Shown here: positions 1-7,467 of the stretch, in pieces
Numbering within the stretch: the first letter of the stretch is position 1
How the letters are laid out: every line of letters begins with the position of its first letter
Source: Streptomyces morookaense
GTDB lineage: Bacteria; Actinomycetota; Actinomycetes; Streptomycetales; Streptomycetaceae
Reading direction: 5' to 3'
Length of the DNA stretch: 64,000 bases
Assembly: GCF_013030945.1 (NCBI RefSeq)
Contig: NZ_JABBXF010000015.1
Coordinates: 30,822 to 94,821, forward strand
Program-made: the position numbers and the translations under genes
Notes under the pieces: model-generated
What the model saw: only the letters and a program-made list of their open reading frames with translations
Told to the model about the DNA's origin: nothing
Databases searched by the model: none

Positions 1-479
1 TCGGCGAACTGCCCGCTGTGAGGGGTGACGTGGGCCCGCCTCTCCTCACCCCCATACGGCTCGAAGCAGGCGATGTCGGTGATGGCGCCGGTGCGCTCGG
101 CCGCCCAGCGGATACGGACCCGCATGCCGGTGTGCACGGCCTCGGGCCCGGGGGCGTCGAGGGCGTGCAGCAGGGCGGTGTCGGCGCCGTCGAGGCGGAC
201 GAGCACCCAGGCGAAGGGGGTGCGCAGCGGTCGCTTGGGGCGCGGATCGGGCTCCCAGGACCAGGTGGTGACGGTGCCGGTGCTGCCGACCTCGACGAGG
301 TCGCGGAGCTCCTCGGCGGTGCCGGGGTCGTACTCGGCGGGCGGGACGAGGACCCGCCCGTCGGCGGTGCGCACGCCGAGGACGGTGCGTTCGCGCAGCC
401 CGGTGAGAAAGGCACTCTGCACGGGCCCGAGGGACCGGGTGAAGGGAAACTCGACCACGAGGGGGGCTGTGAGAGCCAT
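1..479 (-). CDS. OB-fold (DUF35-type) protein, 3' end beyond left edge
   Basis: The gene reads leftwards from ATG 479-477 and runs off the window after 159 codons. A clear AGGAGG lies eight bases before the start. The visible protein begins MALTAPLVVEF. It has the layout of thiolase-associated OB-fold proteins: a short helical lead, a region that replaces the usual zinc ribbon (GVRTADGRVLVPPAEYD, without CxxC pairs), then an OB-fold core around FAWVLVRLDGADTALLH. Such proteins usually partner a lipid-transfer-type thiolase or an acyl-CoA dehydratase in side-chain or fatty-acid degradation. The crotonase immediately upstream on the same strand fits that setting. A second OB-fold or a thiolase may follow to the left, which cannot be seen. 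Family call is from pattern only. Confidence 0.75.
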   Translation of the reverse strand, partial: MALTAPLVVEFPFTRSLGPVQSAFLTGLRERTVLGVRTADGRVLVPPAEYDPGTAEELRDLVEVGSTGTVTTWSWEPDPRPKRPLRTPFAWVLVRLDGADTALLHALDAPGPEAVHTGMRVRIRWAAERTGAITDIACFEPYGGEERRAHVTPHSGQFA

Positions 480-511
480 GGGGCACCTCCTGGGTACTGG
501 TACCGATACCA

Positions 512-645
512 CGCCCCGTAAGGGGCGCGGGGAACTGCGCGACAAGCCCCCACCGGCCCGCAGGGGTCCGGGGCGCAGCCCCGAGTGCTTCGACCGCGGG
601 CGCGTCGTGGCTGAGCGCGCAGTTCCCCGCGCCCCTTACGGGGCG
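512..645. repeat. Streptomyces palindromic repeat, perfect 30-bp inverted arms
   Basis: Positions 512-541 and 616-645 are exact reverse complements of 30 bp, built on CGCCCCGTAAGGGGCG followed by CGGGGAACTGCGCG. The 74-bp centre is GC-rich and contains a smaller inverted repeat (GGGGCGCAGCCCC). The right arm abuts the stop codon of the crotonase gene. The element can fold into a long stem in RNA and probably acts as a terminator or mRNA end. Related copies lie at 13085-13165, 15902-16084 and 19286-19330. Confidence 0.85.
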
Positions 646-1455
646 CTAGGCACGCCGGAACACGGCGACCCGTTTCTCCACAAAGGCCCGAGCCCCCTCC
701 TTGGCATCGGCAGTGCCGAAAATCCCCATACCGCGGTCGAGTTCGACCGCAAGAGCCTCGACCTCGCCCATCCCGGCGGTCTCATAGGCGCAAGCCTTCA
801 CCGCCTCCACCGCCAACGGCCCGTTGGCATTGATCAGTTCGGCGGTCTCCAACGCCTTCCGCAGGGCGGTCCCGTCCGGCACGACATGGCCGATCAGCCC
901 GATGCGCTGCGCTTCGGCTGCGCCGTACGGGCGTCCGGTGAGCAGCATCTCCAGGGCGTGGGTGCGCGGGATCTGCCGGGGCAGGCGGACGGTTGAGCCG
1001 CCGATGGGGAAGAGGCCGCGCCGGACCTCGAACAGGCCGAAGACGGCGCTCTGTCCGGCGATGCGGATGTCGGTGCCCTGGAGGATCTCGGTGCCGCCGG
1101 CCACGCACGGCCCCTCGACGGCGGCGATGACGGGCTTGCGCGGCCGGTGGTGGCGGAGCATGGCCTTCCAGTGCAGGTCGGGGTCGGCCCGGAAGCGGGC
1201 GCGTACGGAGTCGTCGCCGCCGTCGGGTTCTCCCGTGCGGGCGAGGGCCTTGAGGTCCATGCCGGAGCAGAAGGCGCCGCCCGCGCCGGTGAGGACGATC
1301 GAGCGGATGCCGTCGTCGGCGTCCGCGGCGAGCCAGCCGTCGTACAGGCCGGCCAGCATCGGGAGCGACAGGGCGTTCTTCGCCTCGGGCCGGTCGAGGG
1401 TGAGCACGAGGGTCGCACCGACGCGCTCCACGGTGAGGTGTCCGTTGCCGTCCAT
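646..1455 (-). CDS. Enoyl-CoA hydratase/isomerase (crotonase) family protein
   Basis: A 269-residue crotonase-fold protein from ATG 1455. Visible family marks are LTLDRPEAKNALS near the N-terminus, the oxyanion-hole segment GAGGAFCSGMDLKAL, and AAVEGPCVAGGTEILQGTDIRIA at about residues 110-130. One expected acidic catalytic position lies in the RRGLFPIGGSTVRLPR region. It would hydrate or isomerise acyl-CoA in a degradation pathway; the substrate cannot be told. A TTG at 1491 in the same frame would add 12 residues (MYRPAPSCTLCG) and may be used as a leaderless start, because no Shine-Dalgarno precedes 1455. It is divergent from the acyl-CoA synthetase at 1559 with a palindromic operator between, and upstream of the OB-fold gene on the same strand. 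Confidence 0.88.
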   Translation of the reverse strand: MDGNGHLTVERVGATLVLTLDRPEAKNALSLPMLAGLYDGWLAADADDGIRSIVLTGAGGAFCSGMDLKALARTGEPDGGDDSVRARFRADPDLHWKAMLRHHRPRKPVIAAVEGPCVAGGTEILQGTDIRIAGQSAVFGLFEVRRGLFPIGGSTVRLPRQIPRTHALEMLLTGRPYGAAEAQRIGLIGHVVPDGTALRKALETAELINANGPLAVEAVKACAYETAGMGEVEALAVELDRGMGIFGTADAKEGARAFVEKRVAVFRRA

Positions 1456-1498
1456 GCCGCACAGGGTGCAGGAGGGTGCGGGGCGGTACAAGAGATTT

Positions 1499-1513
1499 CT
1501 GACAACCCGTCAG
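1499..1513. promoter_or_regulatory. Candidate TetR-type operator between divergent acyl-CoA genes
   Basis: CTGAC-AACCC-GTCAG is a perfect inverted repeat (5-bp arms, 5-bp centre) in the only space shared by the crotonase and acyl-CoA synthetase genes. CTGAC...GTCAG half-sites are common for actinobacterial TetR repressors of acyl-CoA genes. No regulator gene is adjacent, so the binding protein is unknown. Confidence 0.5.
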
Positions 1514-1558
1514 TTTTCTTGGCGCCGGCCCTTCCCGCCGCCCCGGCCCGGCGCTCTA

Positions 1559-3163
1559 ATGGCCGCCGTGGACTACAACCTCGCCGATCTCTTCGAGTCC
1601 GTCGCCGACACGGTGCCCGCCCGGGAGGCGCTCGTCCACCTCGGCCCGCCCGGCGGCGCCGCCCGCCGGCTCACGTACGCGCAGCTCGACGCGGCGGCCA
1701 ACCGGCTGGCCCACCACCTGCGCGACAGCGGCATCGCGCCGGGCGAGCACGTGGGTCTCCACCTCTACAACGGCGTCGAGTACCTCCAGACCGTGCTGGC
1801 CTGCCTGAAGATCCGGGCGGTGCCGGTGAACATCAACTACCGCTACGTGGCGGACGAGCTGGCCCGCCTGTACCGCGACACGGACCTGGTGGCGGTGGTC
1901 TTCGACGCCGAGTTCACGCAGCGGGTGGCGGAGGCGCTGCCGCGGACGAGGATGCTGAGGCATCTGGTGCAGGTGGGAACTACGGAGGAACCCCGTATCA
2001 ACGCGGTCCCCTTCACGGAAGCCGAGGCATCCGGCTCCCCCGGGCGGGACTTCCCGTCCCGCTCCGGCGACGACCGCTTCATCATCTGCACCGGCGGCAC
2101 CACCGGCATGCCCAAGGGCGTGGTCTGGCGGCAGGAGGACCTCTTCTTCTCCGGCCTCGGCGGCGGCGCCCCGACGGGCAGGCCGGTCGAACGCCCGGAG
2201 GAACTGGCCGAGCGGGTGGCGGCGGGCGGGGAGGGGCTGGTCTTCTTCCCCACCGCGCCGCTGATGCACGGCACGTCCACGCTCACCGCGTTCATCGCCT
2301 TCGGCTTCGGCCAGAAGACCGTGCTGCACCGCAAGTTCGTGCCGGAGGACGTCCTGCGGACGGTGGCGCAGGAGCGCGTCACCAGCGTGTCGCTGGTGGG
2401 CGACGCCATGCTGCGCCCCCTGGTGGACGCACTCGCCGGCCCGCTGCGGGGCACCGACTGCTCGTCGCTGCTGAGCGTGAGCAGCTCGGGGGCGGTGCTG
2501 TCGCGCACGGTGCGGGAGGAGTTCACGGCCCTGCTGCCCGGGGTGCTGCTGCTCAACAACTTCGGCTCGTCCGAGTCGGGCTTCAACGGCACGGCCACAC
2601 AGGACGGAAAGGGTTTCCGGATTCGCGTCAACAACCGTACGGCGGTGGTGGATCCGGTGACTCACCGCCCGGTGGCCGCGGGCGAACCCGGACGGCTCGC
2701 CCAGCACGGGCACGTCCCCCTGGGCTACTACAACGATCCCGAGCTGACCGCCCGGACGTTCTTCCACGAGCAGGGCGAACGGTGGGTGCTGCTGGGGGAC
2801 ATGGCGACGGTCGGCACGGACGGCGTCGTCACGGTGCTCGGGCGCGGGTCGCAGTGCATCAACACGGGTGGCGAGAAGGTGTTCCCGGAGGAGGTGGAGG
2901 AGGTGCTGAAGGCGCACCCGGGCGTGTACGACGCGGTGGTGGCGGGGGCGCCGGACGAGCGGTGGGGCGAACGGGTGGCGGCGGTCGTACAGCCGCGTCC
3001 GGGGGTTGCGACTCCGTCGCAGGGAGCCTTGCAGGCGCATTGCCGGGAACGGCTGGCGGGGTACAAGGTGCCGCGTGTGGTGGTGTTCGCCGATTGCATA
3101 CGGCGGTCGCCGAGCGGCAAGGCGGATTACCGGTGGGCGCGGGGGGTGGTGGGTGGGGGATGA
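1559..3163 (+). CDS. Acyl-CoA synthetase (AMP-forming, FadD-like)
   Basis: A 534-residue adenylate-forming enzyme that activates a carboxylic acid to acyl-CoA via acyl-AMP. Motifs seen: the P-loop-like ICTGGTTGMPKGVVW at about residue 180, the acceptor region FGSSESGFNG, LLGDMATV with the A7/A8 core RGSQCINTGGEKVFPEEVEEVLKAHP, and the A10 lysine in SPSGKADYRW. The C-terminal lid domain is complete. The start ATG at 1559 has no Shine-Dalgarno; GTG 1568 is an in-frame alternative. It is divergent from the crotonase, and the two probably share control and pathway. Motif style matches the fatty-acid or steroid-side-chain FadD group, but the substrate is not predictable. Confidence 0.9.
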   Translation: MAAVDYNLADLFESVADTVPAREALVHLGPPGGAARRLTYAQLDAAANRLAHHLRDSGIAPGEHVGLHLYNGVEYLQTVLACLKIRAVPVNINYRYVADELARLYRDTDLVAVVFDAEFTQRVAEALPRTRMLRHLVQVGTTEEPRINAVPFTEAEASGSPGRDFPSRSGDDRFIICTGGTTGMPKGVVWRQEDLFFSGLGGGAPTGRPVERPEELAERVAAGGEGLVFFPTAPLMHGTSTLTAFIAFGFGQKTVLHRKFVPEDVLRTVAQERVTSVSLVGDAMLRPLVDALAGPLRGTDCSSLLSVSSSGAVLSRTVREEFTALLPGVLLLNNFGSSESGFNGTATQDGKGFRIRVNNRTAVVDPVTHRPVAAGEPGRLAQHGHVPLGYYNDPELTARTFFHEQGERWVLLGDMATVGTDGVVTVLGRGSQCINTGGEKVFPEEVEEVLKAHPGVYDAVVAGAPDERWGERVAAVVQPRPGVATPSQGALQAHCRERLAGYKVPRVVVFADCIRRSPSGKADYRWARGVVGGG

Positions 3164-3219
3164 TGCCCCGGTCCCGCCCCAGGGCGCATCGTCACCGGCG
3201 GATCCCCCTCCCCGCGGGC

Positions 3220-3903
3220 CTACAGGCCGCTGCGGATGCGGCGGCCGCTGATCGTGCCGAGCCTGATGCGCACCCAGGTGTCCCGTCCGCCGCCCGGCCA
3301 GGGCTGCGGGTCGGCGCTCTCGCGCAGGCGCTGCTGCTCCTGCGGGTCGGTGACCGGTTCGGCCATTCCTCTGACGAGGATGCTCCATCCCTCGTTGCGT
3401 GCCTCGTCGATCCTGTCGACCTCGAAGGCGACCTCACCGCCGACGGCGCTCGCGAGCACGCCTCCGGCGGCCGTGCGGAAGATGATGGCGTCACCGGCGA
3501 ACCTGTAGTTGACGGGTGCGGCCTCCAGGCCCTCCGACCTGGCGAAGACCACTCGGCCGATGCCGCCCGCCGCGAGTTTCTCCCAGCACTCCGCGAGCGG
3601 GAGCTCTTCGAGGACCGGGGCACGCGCCGGGGAACCGCCACCCGGCGGGTGCTGGGTGACCCCTCCCAGCAGGGCGGAGACCGAGGTACCCAGTGCGCCG
3701 GCCAGGGCGGTGAGTGTCTGCAGCGAGACGACACCCGCTCGCGACTCCACGTAGGCGAGGTAACCGGCGTCCATGCCGGCCCGGGCAGCGGTCTCCTCAC
3801 GCGTCAGGCCCAGTTCCTCCCTGCGCTGCGCCACGCGCCGCCCGAGATCACTGCCGGGAGGTACCCGTGAGGAGCCGGCCTCGTCATCTGGTTCCGCGGC
3901 CAT
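3220..3903 (-). CDS. XRE-type HTH protein fused to a pyridoxamine-5'-phosphate-oxidase-like domain
   Basis: A 227-residue fusion. Residues about 18-80 form an XRE helix-turn-helix (RVAQRREELGLTREETAARA, then a recognition helix in AGYLAYVESRAG). Residues about 95-225 match the split-barrel flavin- or heme-binding fold (ECWEKLAAGGIGRVVFAR, PVNYRFAGDAIIFRTAAG, then a tail with WSILVRGMAEPV). The family is probably a redox- or flavin-sensing regulator; no cofactor residue can be assigned here. The start ATG 3903 is preceded by GAGGAACGGGGACACGGC. It is divergent from a universal stress protein gene 180 bp away, a pairing also seen in dormancy or hypoxia-type gene sets of actinobacteria. Confidence 0.85.
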   Translation of the reverse strand: MAAEPDDEAGSSRVPPGSDLGRRVAQRREELGLTREETAARAGMDAGYLAYVESRAGVVSLQTLTALAGALGTSVSALLGGVTQHPPGGGSPARAPVLEELPLAECWEKLAAGGIGRVVFARSEGLEAAPVNYRFAGDAIIFRTAAGGVLASAVGGEVAFEVDRIDEARNEGWSILVRGMAEPVTDPQEQQRLRESADPQPWPGGGRDTWVRIRLGTISGRRIRSGL

Positions 3904-4083
3904 GCCGTGTCCCCGTTCCTCGCCGCAAACAGCGCTTTCCTCCCTATCTTCCCCAGCCCGGCTGCCGCCCGCACTCCCGGAGCCCGGACGTGCCCGGACA
4001 TGCCACGAAGGCGACGCCGAGAGATGGTGGATGCGGAGAGCTGTGCCCAATGGGGCCGGCGGACCGGGAAGGCGGTGAGCAGG

Positions 4084-4953
4084 ATGGTTCAACCCGTAGT
4101 GGTGGGCGTCGACGGGTCGGACGGCAGCCTCGCCGCCCTCGACTGGGCCGTGGAGGAAGCCGCCCGCCTCCGGCTTCCTCTGCGTGTGGTCCACGCGTCG
4201 CTCTGGGAACGCTACGAAGTAGCAGTCCCTTCTTTCAGCGGTGAACGGCCGGCGGAGGAGGTCGCGGCTCAACGCATCGTCGCCTCGTCGGAACAACGTG
4301 CCCGGCAGCTCTGCCCCGACGTGGAGGTGAACGCCGTGACAGCGCCGGACGACGCCGCTCAGGCCCTCGTGGCGGAGTCCGACAACGCGTCCCTACTGGT
4401 GACCGGCCGCTCGGGGCGCGGAGCCGTCAAGGAGCTCCTGCTGGGCTCGGTCAGCCTCGCCGTCGCGGGCCGCGCCCGCTGCCCGGTCGTCGTCGTACGC
4501 GGCGAGGGACGCAACATCAAGGGCATGAGCCACCGGGTGGTCGTCGCCGTGGGTGAGGCGGACGAGGCCGCCACCGCCGTACGCTTCGCGTTCCGCGAGG
4601 CCGCGGCCCGCGGCTGCGAGCTGCAGGCCGTACGAGCCTGGCGCAGCCCTCAGCAGCCGACGGATCCACTGAGCGTGCTCGACTCCGCCGCCCGGTCCTA
4701 CGAGACGTGGGCGAAGGCCGTCCTGGACGAAGTGCTGGAGGAGTCCCTGGCCGAGCACCCGGACGTCTCCGTCACCCGCACGGTGGTGGAAGGGCCGACG
4801 CACCACGTGCTGCTCGGGCCGGCCGCCGACGCCGACCTTCTGGTCCTCGGGGCCACCCGGCGGCAGGACGGGGTCGGGCTGCACCTGGGCCGGGTCAGTC
4901 ACACGGCTCTGCATCGCGCGGGCTGCCCTGTGGCGGTGGTGCCCCACCGGTGA
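4084..4953 (+). CDS. Universal stress protein, tandem UspA domains
   Basis: A 289-residue protein with two UspA folds, residues about 3-140 and 155-289. Each begins with a beta strand and acidic residue (VVVGVDGSDGS; VVVAVGEADEA). Domain 1 ends with the ATP-binding signature GRSGRGAVKELLLGSVS. Domain 2 has a weaker version (LGATRRQDGVGLHLGRVSH), so ATP binding is expected mainly in domain 1. The start ATG 4084 follows GTGAGCAGG; the in-frame GTG at 4075 is an alternative. Tandem UspA proteins are typical of stress and oxygen-limitation regulons. It is convergent with the nicotinate phosphoribosyltransferase gene, 19 bp away. Confidence 0.92.
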   Translation: MVQPVVVGVDGSDGSLAALDWAVEEAARLRLPLRVVHASLWERYEVAVPSFSGERPAEEVAAQRIVASSEQRARQLCPDVEVNAVTAPDDAAQALVAESDNASLLVTGRSGRGAVKELLLGSVSLAVAGRARCPVVVVRGEGRNIKGMSHRVVVAVGEADEAATAVRFAFREAAARGCELQAVRAWRSPQQPTDPLSVLDSAARSYETWAKAVLDEVLEESLAEHPDVSVTRTVVEGPTHHVLLGPAADADLLVLGATRRQDGVGLHLGRVSHTALHRAGCPVAVVPHR

Positions 4954-4972
4954 GAGCCGGCGCGCCCGTTCA

Positions 4973-6316
4973 TCATGTGTCGGTCAGGAACTCCCGCTCG
5001 ATCCGGCGCCGCACCCGGGCTGCGAGGTCCAGAGCCTGCTGCGAGACGACCGCTCGCGGGGGGACCGGCGAGGTGATCCGCCGAGCGTCGGCAGGCAGGT
5101 CCGCGAGGTCGCGGGCGAACCGCCTCTTCGCCTCCTGCAGCCGGTCCCGCCGCGTACCGGCACAAGTCCGTCGGCCGCCTCTCATGACCGTCTCCAGCAG
5201 CGGCTCGCCGTCCGGCGGCGCGGGCTCGTCATGGAGGGCGATGACGTCCGCGTAACCAGGGCGCCGGAAGACCTGCTTGCGGCCGGGGAACGTCACCTTG
5301 GCGGCGGACAGCTTCATGACGGGCCGTCCGTCGTACTCGGCCAGCTTGTAGGCGGAGTCCAGACAGGGGGCGTCGGCGGAGACGCCGACCTTTGTGCCGA
5401 CCGCGTAGGTGTCGATGGGCGCCCCGGAGCGGACGAGCCGGTCGATGGCGAACTCGTCGAGGCCGCCACTGGCGACGATGCGCACCTCGGGCAACCCGGC
5501 AGCGTCGAGGATGTGCCGTGACCGTACGGCGAGCGCGCCCAGGTCACCGCTGTCCAGGCGGATCGCGCAGCCCGGACCGAGGCCGAGGTCGGTGAGGACG
5601 CGGGCCGCGGTCGCCACGCCGCGCTCGGTGTCGTAGGTGTCCACCAGGTATGTCACCGGGCCGGGGTGGGCGCGGGCGAAGGCACGGAAGGCCGCCTCCT
5701 CGGTCCCGAACGCCTCGATGTAGGAGTGGGCCATCGTCCCGAACGCGGGCAGGCCTTCGGCGTGGGCGGCCGCCACGTTGCTGGTGCCGGCGAAGCCGAC
5801 CATGGCTCCGAGCCGGGCCGCCTGGCGGGCGGCTTCCGTGCCGTGTGCACGGCGCAGCGAGAAGTCCACCACCGGGTGCCCGTCGGCGGCCAGAACGCAG
5901 CGGGCGCACTTGGAGGCGACGGTGGTCTGGTGGTTGACCTGGTTGAGGACGTAGCTCTCGACCAGTTGAGCCTGCGGCAGGGGCGCGGTCACCTCCAGCA
6001 ACGGTTCACCGGCCAGCGCCACGCGCCCTTCGGGTACGGCCCGTACGTCGCCGGTGAACCCGAGGCCGAGCAGCGGTTCCAGATCCTCCGGGGAACGGCC
6101 CAGTACGGCGGCGAAGACCTCGACGTCCTCGGCGTCCACGCGAAAGCCGGAGAGGTGGTCGAGAGCGGGCTCCAGGCCCGCTGCCACGAGGAAACCGCGA
6201 TCCTCCGGGACATCGCGTACGAACAGGCTGAACGTCGCGGGCCGGGTCAGCCCGTCGCGCAGGTACGACAGGGCCATGGTGACCTCGTAGAGGTCGGTGG
6301 TCGTGGCATCCGACAT
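4973..6316 (-). CDS. pncB: Nicotinate phosphoribosyltransferase
   Basis: A 447-residue enzyme of the NAD salvage (Preiss-Handler) pathway, making nicotinate mononucleotide from nicotinate and PRPP with ATP. Family marks are TDLYEVTMALSYL at the N-terminus, VVDFSLRRAHGTEAA with the conserved RR..G segment, GTMAHSYIEAF with the catalytic histidine region, and the barrel motifs RLDSGDLG, VASGGLDEF and YAVGTKVGVS. Length is normal. The start at 6316 has a strong AGGAGG nine bases upstream. In Mycobacterium tuberculosis one paralogue (pncB2) belongs to the hypoxia regulon, and the stress-protein neighbours here invite comparison, but no DosR box was recognised. Confidence 0.93.
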   Translation of the reverse strand: MSDATTTDLYEVTMALSYLRDGLTRPATFSLFVRDVPEDRGFLVAAGLEPALDHLSGFRVDAEDVEVFAAVLGRSPEDLEPLLGLGFTGDVRAVPEGRVALAGEPLLEVTAPLPQAQLVESYVLNQVNHQTTVASKCARCVLAADGHPVVDFSLRRAHGTEAARQAARLGAMVGFAGTSNVAAAHAEGLPAFGTMAHSYIEAFGTEEAAFRAFARAHPGPVTYLVDTYDTERGVATAARVLTDLGLGPGCAIRLDSGDLGALAVRSRHILDAAGLPEVRIVASGGLDEFAIDRLVRSGAPIDTYAVGTKVGVSADAPCLDSAYKLAEYDGRPVMKLSAAKVTFPGRKQVFRRPGYADVIALHDEPAPPDGEPLLETVMRGGRRTCAGTRRDRLQEAKRRFARDLADLPADARRITSPVPPRAVVSQQALDLAARVRRRIEREFLTDT

Positions 6317-6638
6317 CGTCGGCGCCTCCTCCCTCAGCGGAGGCGTCCCGCCTTCGGGTCGTGCTCCGGGTGGTGCACGTGGGCATCCGGGCCACCACCT
6401 CCTTGCCGTGTCCCCAACACCAGACTCCGCCCCTACGGCCCGAAACGCACGCTGCCCGGCCGGAACCGTCCACCTGCTCCGTTACGCCCGCTTCGGCGCA
6501 TACTTCGGCGGCACGACGCCCGGGGCCTGTACGGAGTCGCGATCACGGGACCGGGGGAAGGCCGCAGCGGCGGGAACATTCCGGCGAGGCGTTTCGTTGC
6601 GCCCTGGGCCCATCCACGTTGCCATCACTGGGAGTACC
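6317..6638. other. Non-coding spacer between divergent pncB and DUF5701 genes
   Basis: This 322-bp spacer holds the pncB Shine-Dalgarno at its left end and the GGGAG of the next gene at its right end. Open frames crossing it have no family pattern. No convincing palindrome or sigma-A promoter pair was found. Confidence 0.5.
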
Positions 6639-7334
6639 GTGCCCGAAACCACGCACGCCACCTCCGCTGTTCTCCCCGCACTCCCGGCCCTGAGCGCGCA
6701 GGCCGAGCGACTCATCGAACTGGGGGTGCACGAGCTGGCAGGGCTGCCTGCCGCCGAGCTTCGTACCTTTGCCGCAGCCGCCGAGGCCACTGCTGGTGGC
6801 GATGGCGCCCTGCTCGCTGTTCACCCGGACCAAGCCCCTGCCTCCGCCCTGGCGCCGCTGCTCCGCCGGGACGGCAAAGCGGGCTTCGTTGTCACAGACA
6901 TGCCGGATGTCGACCTCTTCGCCCCGCTCGACACGGTCGCGCTGCCCGACGCTCCGCTTTACCTCCTCACCGGCCTCGACCGTGGCGACCAGATGGCCAA
7001 CTGGAGCCCGAACGAGGCGCTGCCCGCCCTCGCCGCGAAGGCCCGGACCCCGTTGCTGCTCACCGAGGGCATCCACTGGGTGATGCAGCAGCCCGCCGTC
7101 CTGGAACGCAACCACTGCTTCATGACCGTCGGCTCTCGGCTGCGCAAAGCCAACGGCACTCTGGACGCCCGCACGCCGGCACTCTGGATCAGCAACGGCA
7201 CCGGGCGCGATGGCCGCGAGCGCCGCAACGCCCCCAAGGTCGGCTGGTGCTGGGCGGGCAACCGCCACACCTGGCTGGGCTTCGCCTCCGCAACGGGCCG
7301 GCGTAGCGGGTGGCCGGCCCTCTCCAGTCCTTGA
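6639..7334 (+). CDS. DUF5701 family protein with C-terminus supplied by an IS remnant
   Basis: A 231-residue protein of unknown function, starting at GTG 6639 with GGGAG four bases before it. It carries the DUF5701 pattern: an N-terminal helical part (AERLIELGVHELAGLPAAEL), a central VDRG-like segment YLLTGLDRGDQMANWSPNEAL, TPLLLTEGIHWVMQQP, and the conserved tail NHCFMTVGSR ... PALWISN ... PKVGWCWAGNRHTWLGFASA. The natural family end comes just after FASA. Here the last dozen residues (TGRRSGWPALSSP) and the stop codon at 7332 are read from an antisense transposase remnant, so an insertion has replaced the original end. The protein may still fold, since only the tail changed. Confidence 0.8.
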   Translation: MPETTHATSAVLPALPALSAQAERLIELGVHELAGLPAAELRTFAAAAEATAGGDGALLAVHPDQAPASALAPLLRRDGKAGFVVTDMPDVDLFAPLDTVALPDAPLYLLTGLDRGDQMANWSPNEALPALAAKARTPLLLTEGIHWVMQQPAVLERNHCFMTVGSRLRKANGTLDARTPALWISNGTGRDGRERRNAPKVGWCWAGNRHTWLGFASATGRRSGWPALSSP

Positions 7335-7372
7335 TCTTGTTGATGCACCGCTCCACGGTGCTGCGTTCCGTA
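7304..7372 (-). mobile_element. Remnant of an IS5-family-type transposase C-terminus
   Basis: Read on the minus strand, these 69 bases encode ERSTVERCINKIKDWRGPAT plus RY, matching the conserved C-terminal region of IS5-family transposases (typically R..VERC.N.LK.WRG.ATRY). No start, catalytic core or terminal inverted repeats remain. It overlaps the last codons of the DUF5701 gene and provides its stop. Confidence 0.7.
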
Positions 7373-7426
7373 CACGCCCCAGGGGGCGCCCCCCCCTTGA
7401 CGCCGCCCTCCCCGCCTGCTTGGTTG

Positions 7427-7442
7427 GACCGAACGATCGGTC
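7427..7442. promoter_or_regulatory. PaaR-like operator upstream of paaK
   Basis: GACCGA-ACGA-TCGGTC is a perfect inverted repeat 25 bp before the paaK start. Its core ACCGAACGATCGGT fits the ACCGNNCGNNCGGT core known for the TetR-family phenylacetate regulator PaaR of corynebacteria. The position is suited to repress paaK. The regulator gene is not in this window. Confidence 0.65.
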
Positions 7443-7467
7443 GGCACACCCCGGAGGCGAGCGCGCC

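Noticed and set aside
1147..3870. Long plus-strand frame overlapping the acyl-CoA synthetase gene
   Set aside because: Arginine/glycine-rich composition and no motifs; it is a shadow of the synthetase frame.
3904..6640. DosR/DevR-type boxes near the stress protein and pncB genes
   Set aside because: GGGAC...GTCCC-like arrangements were looked for, and only weak, unpaired matches were seen.
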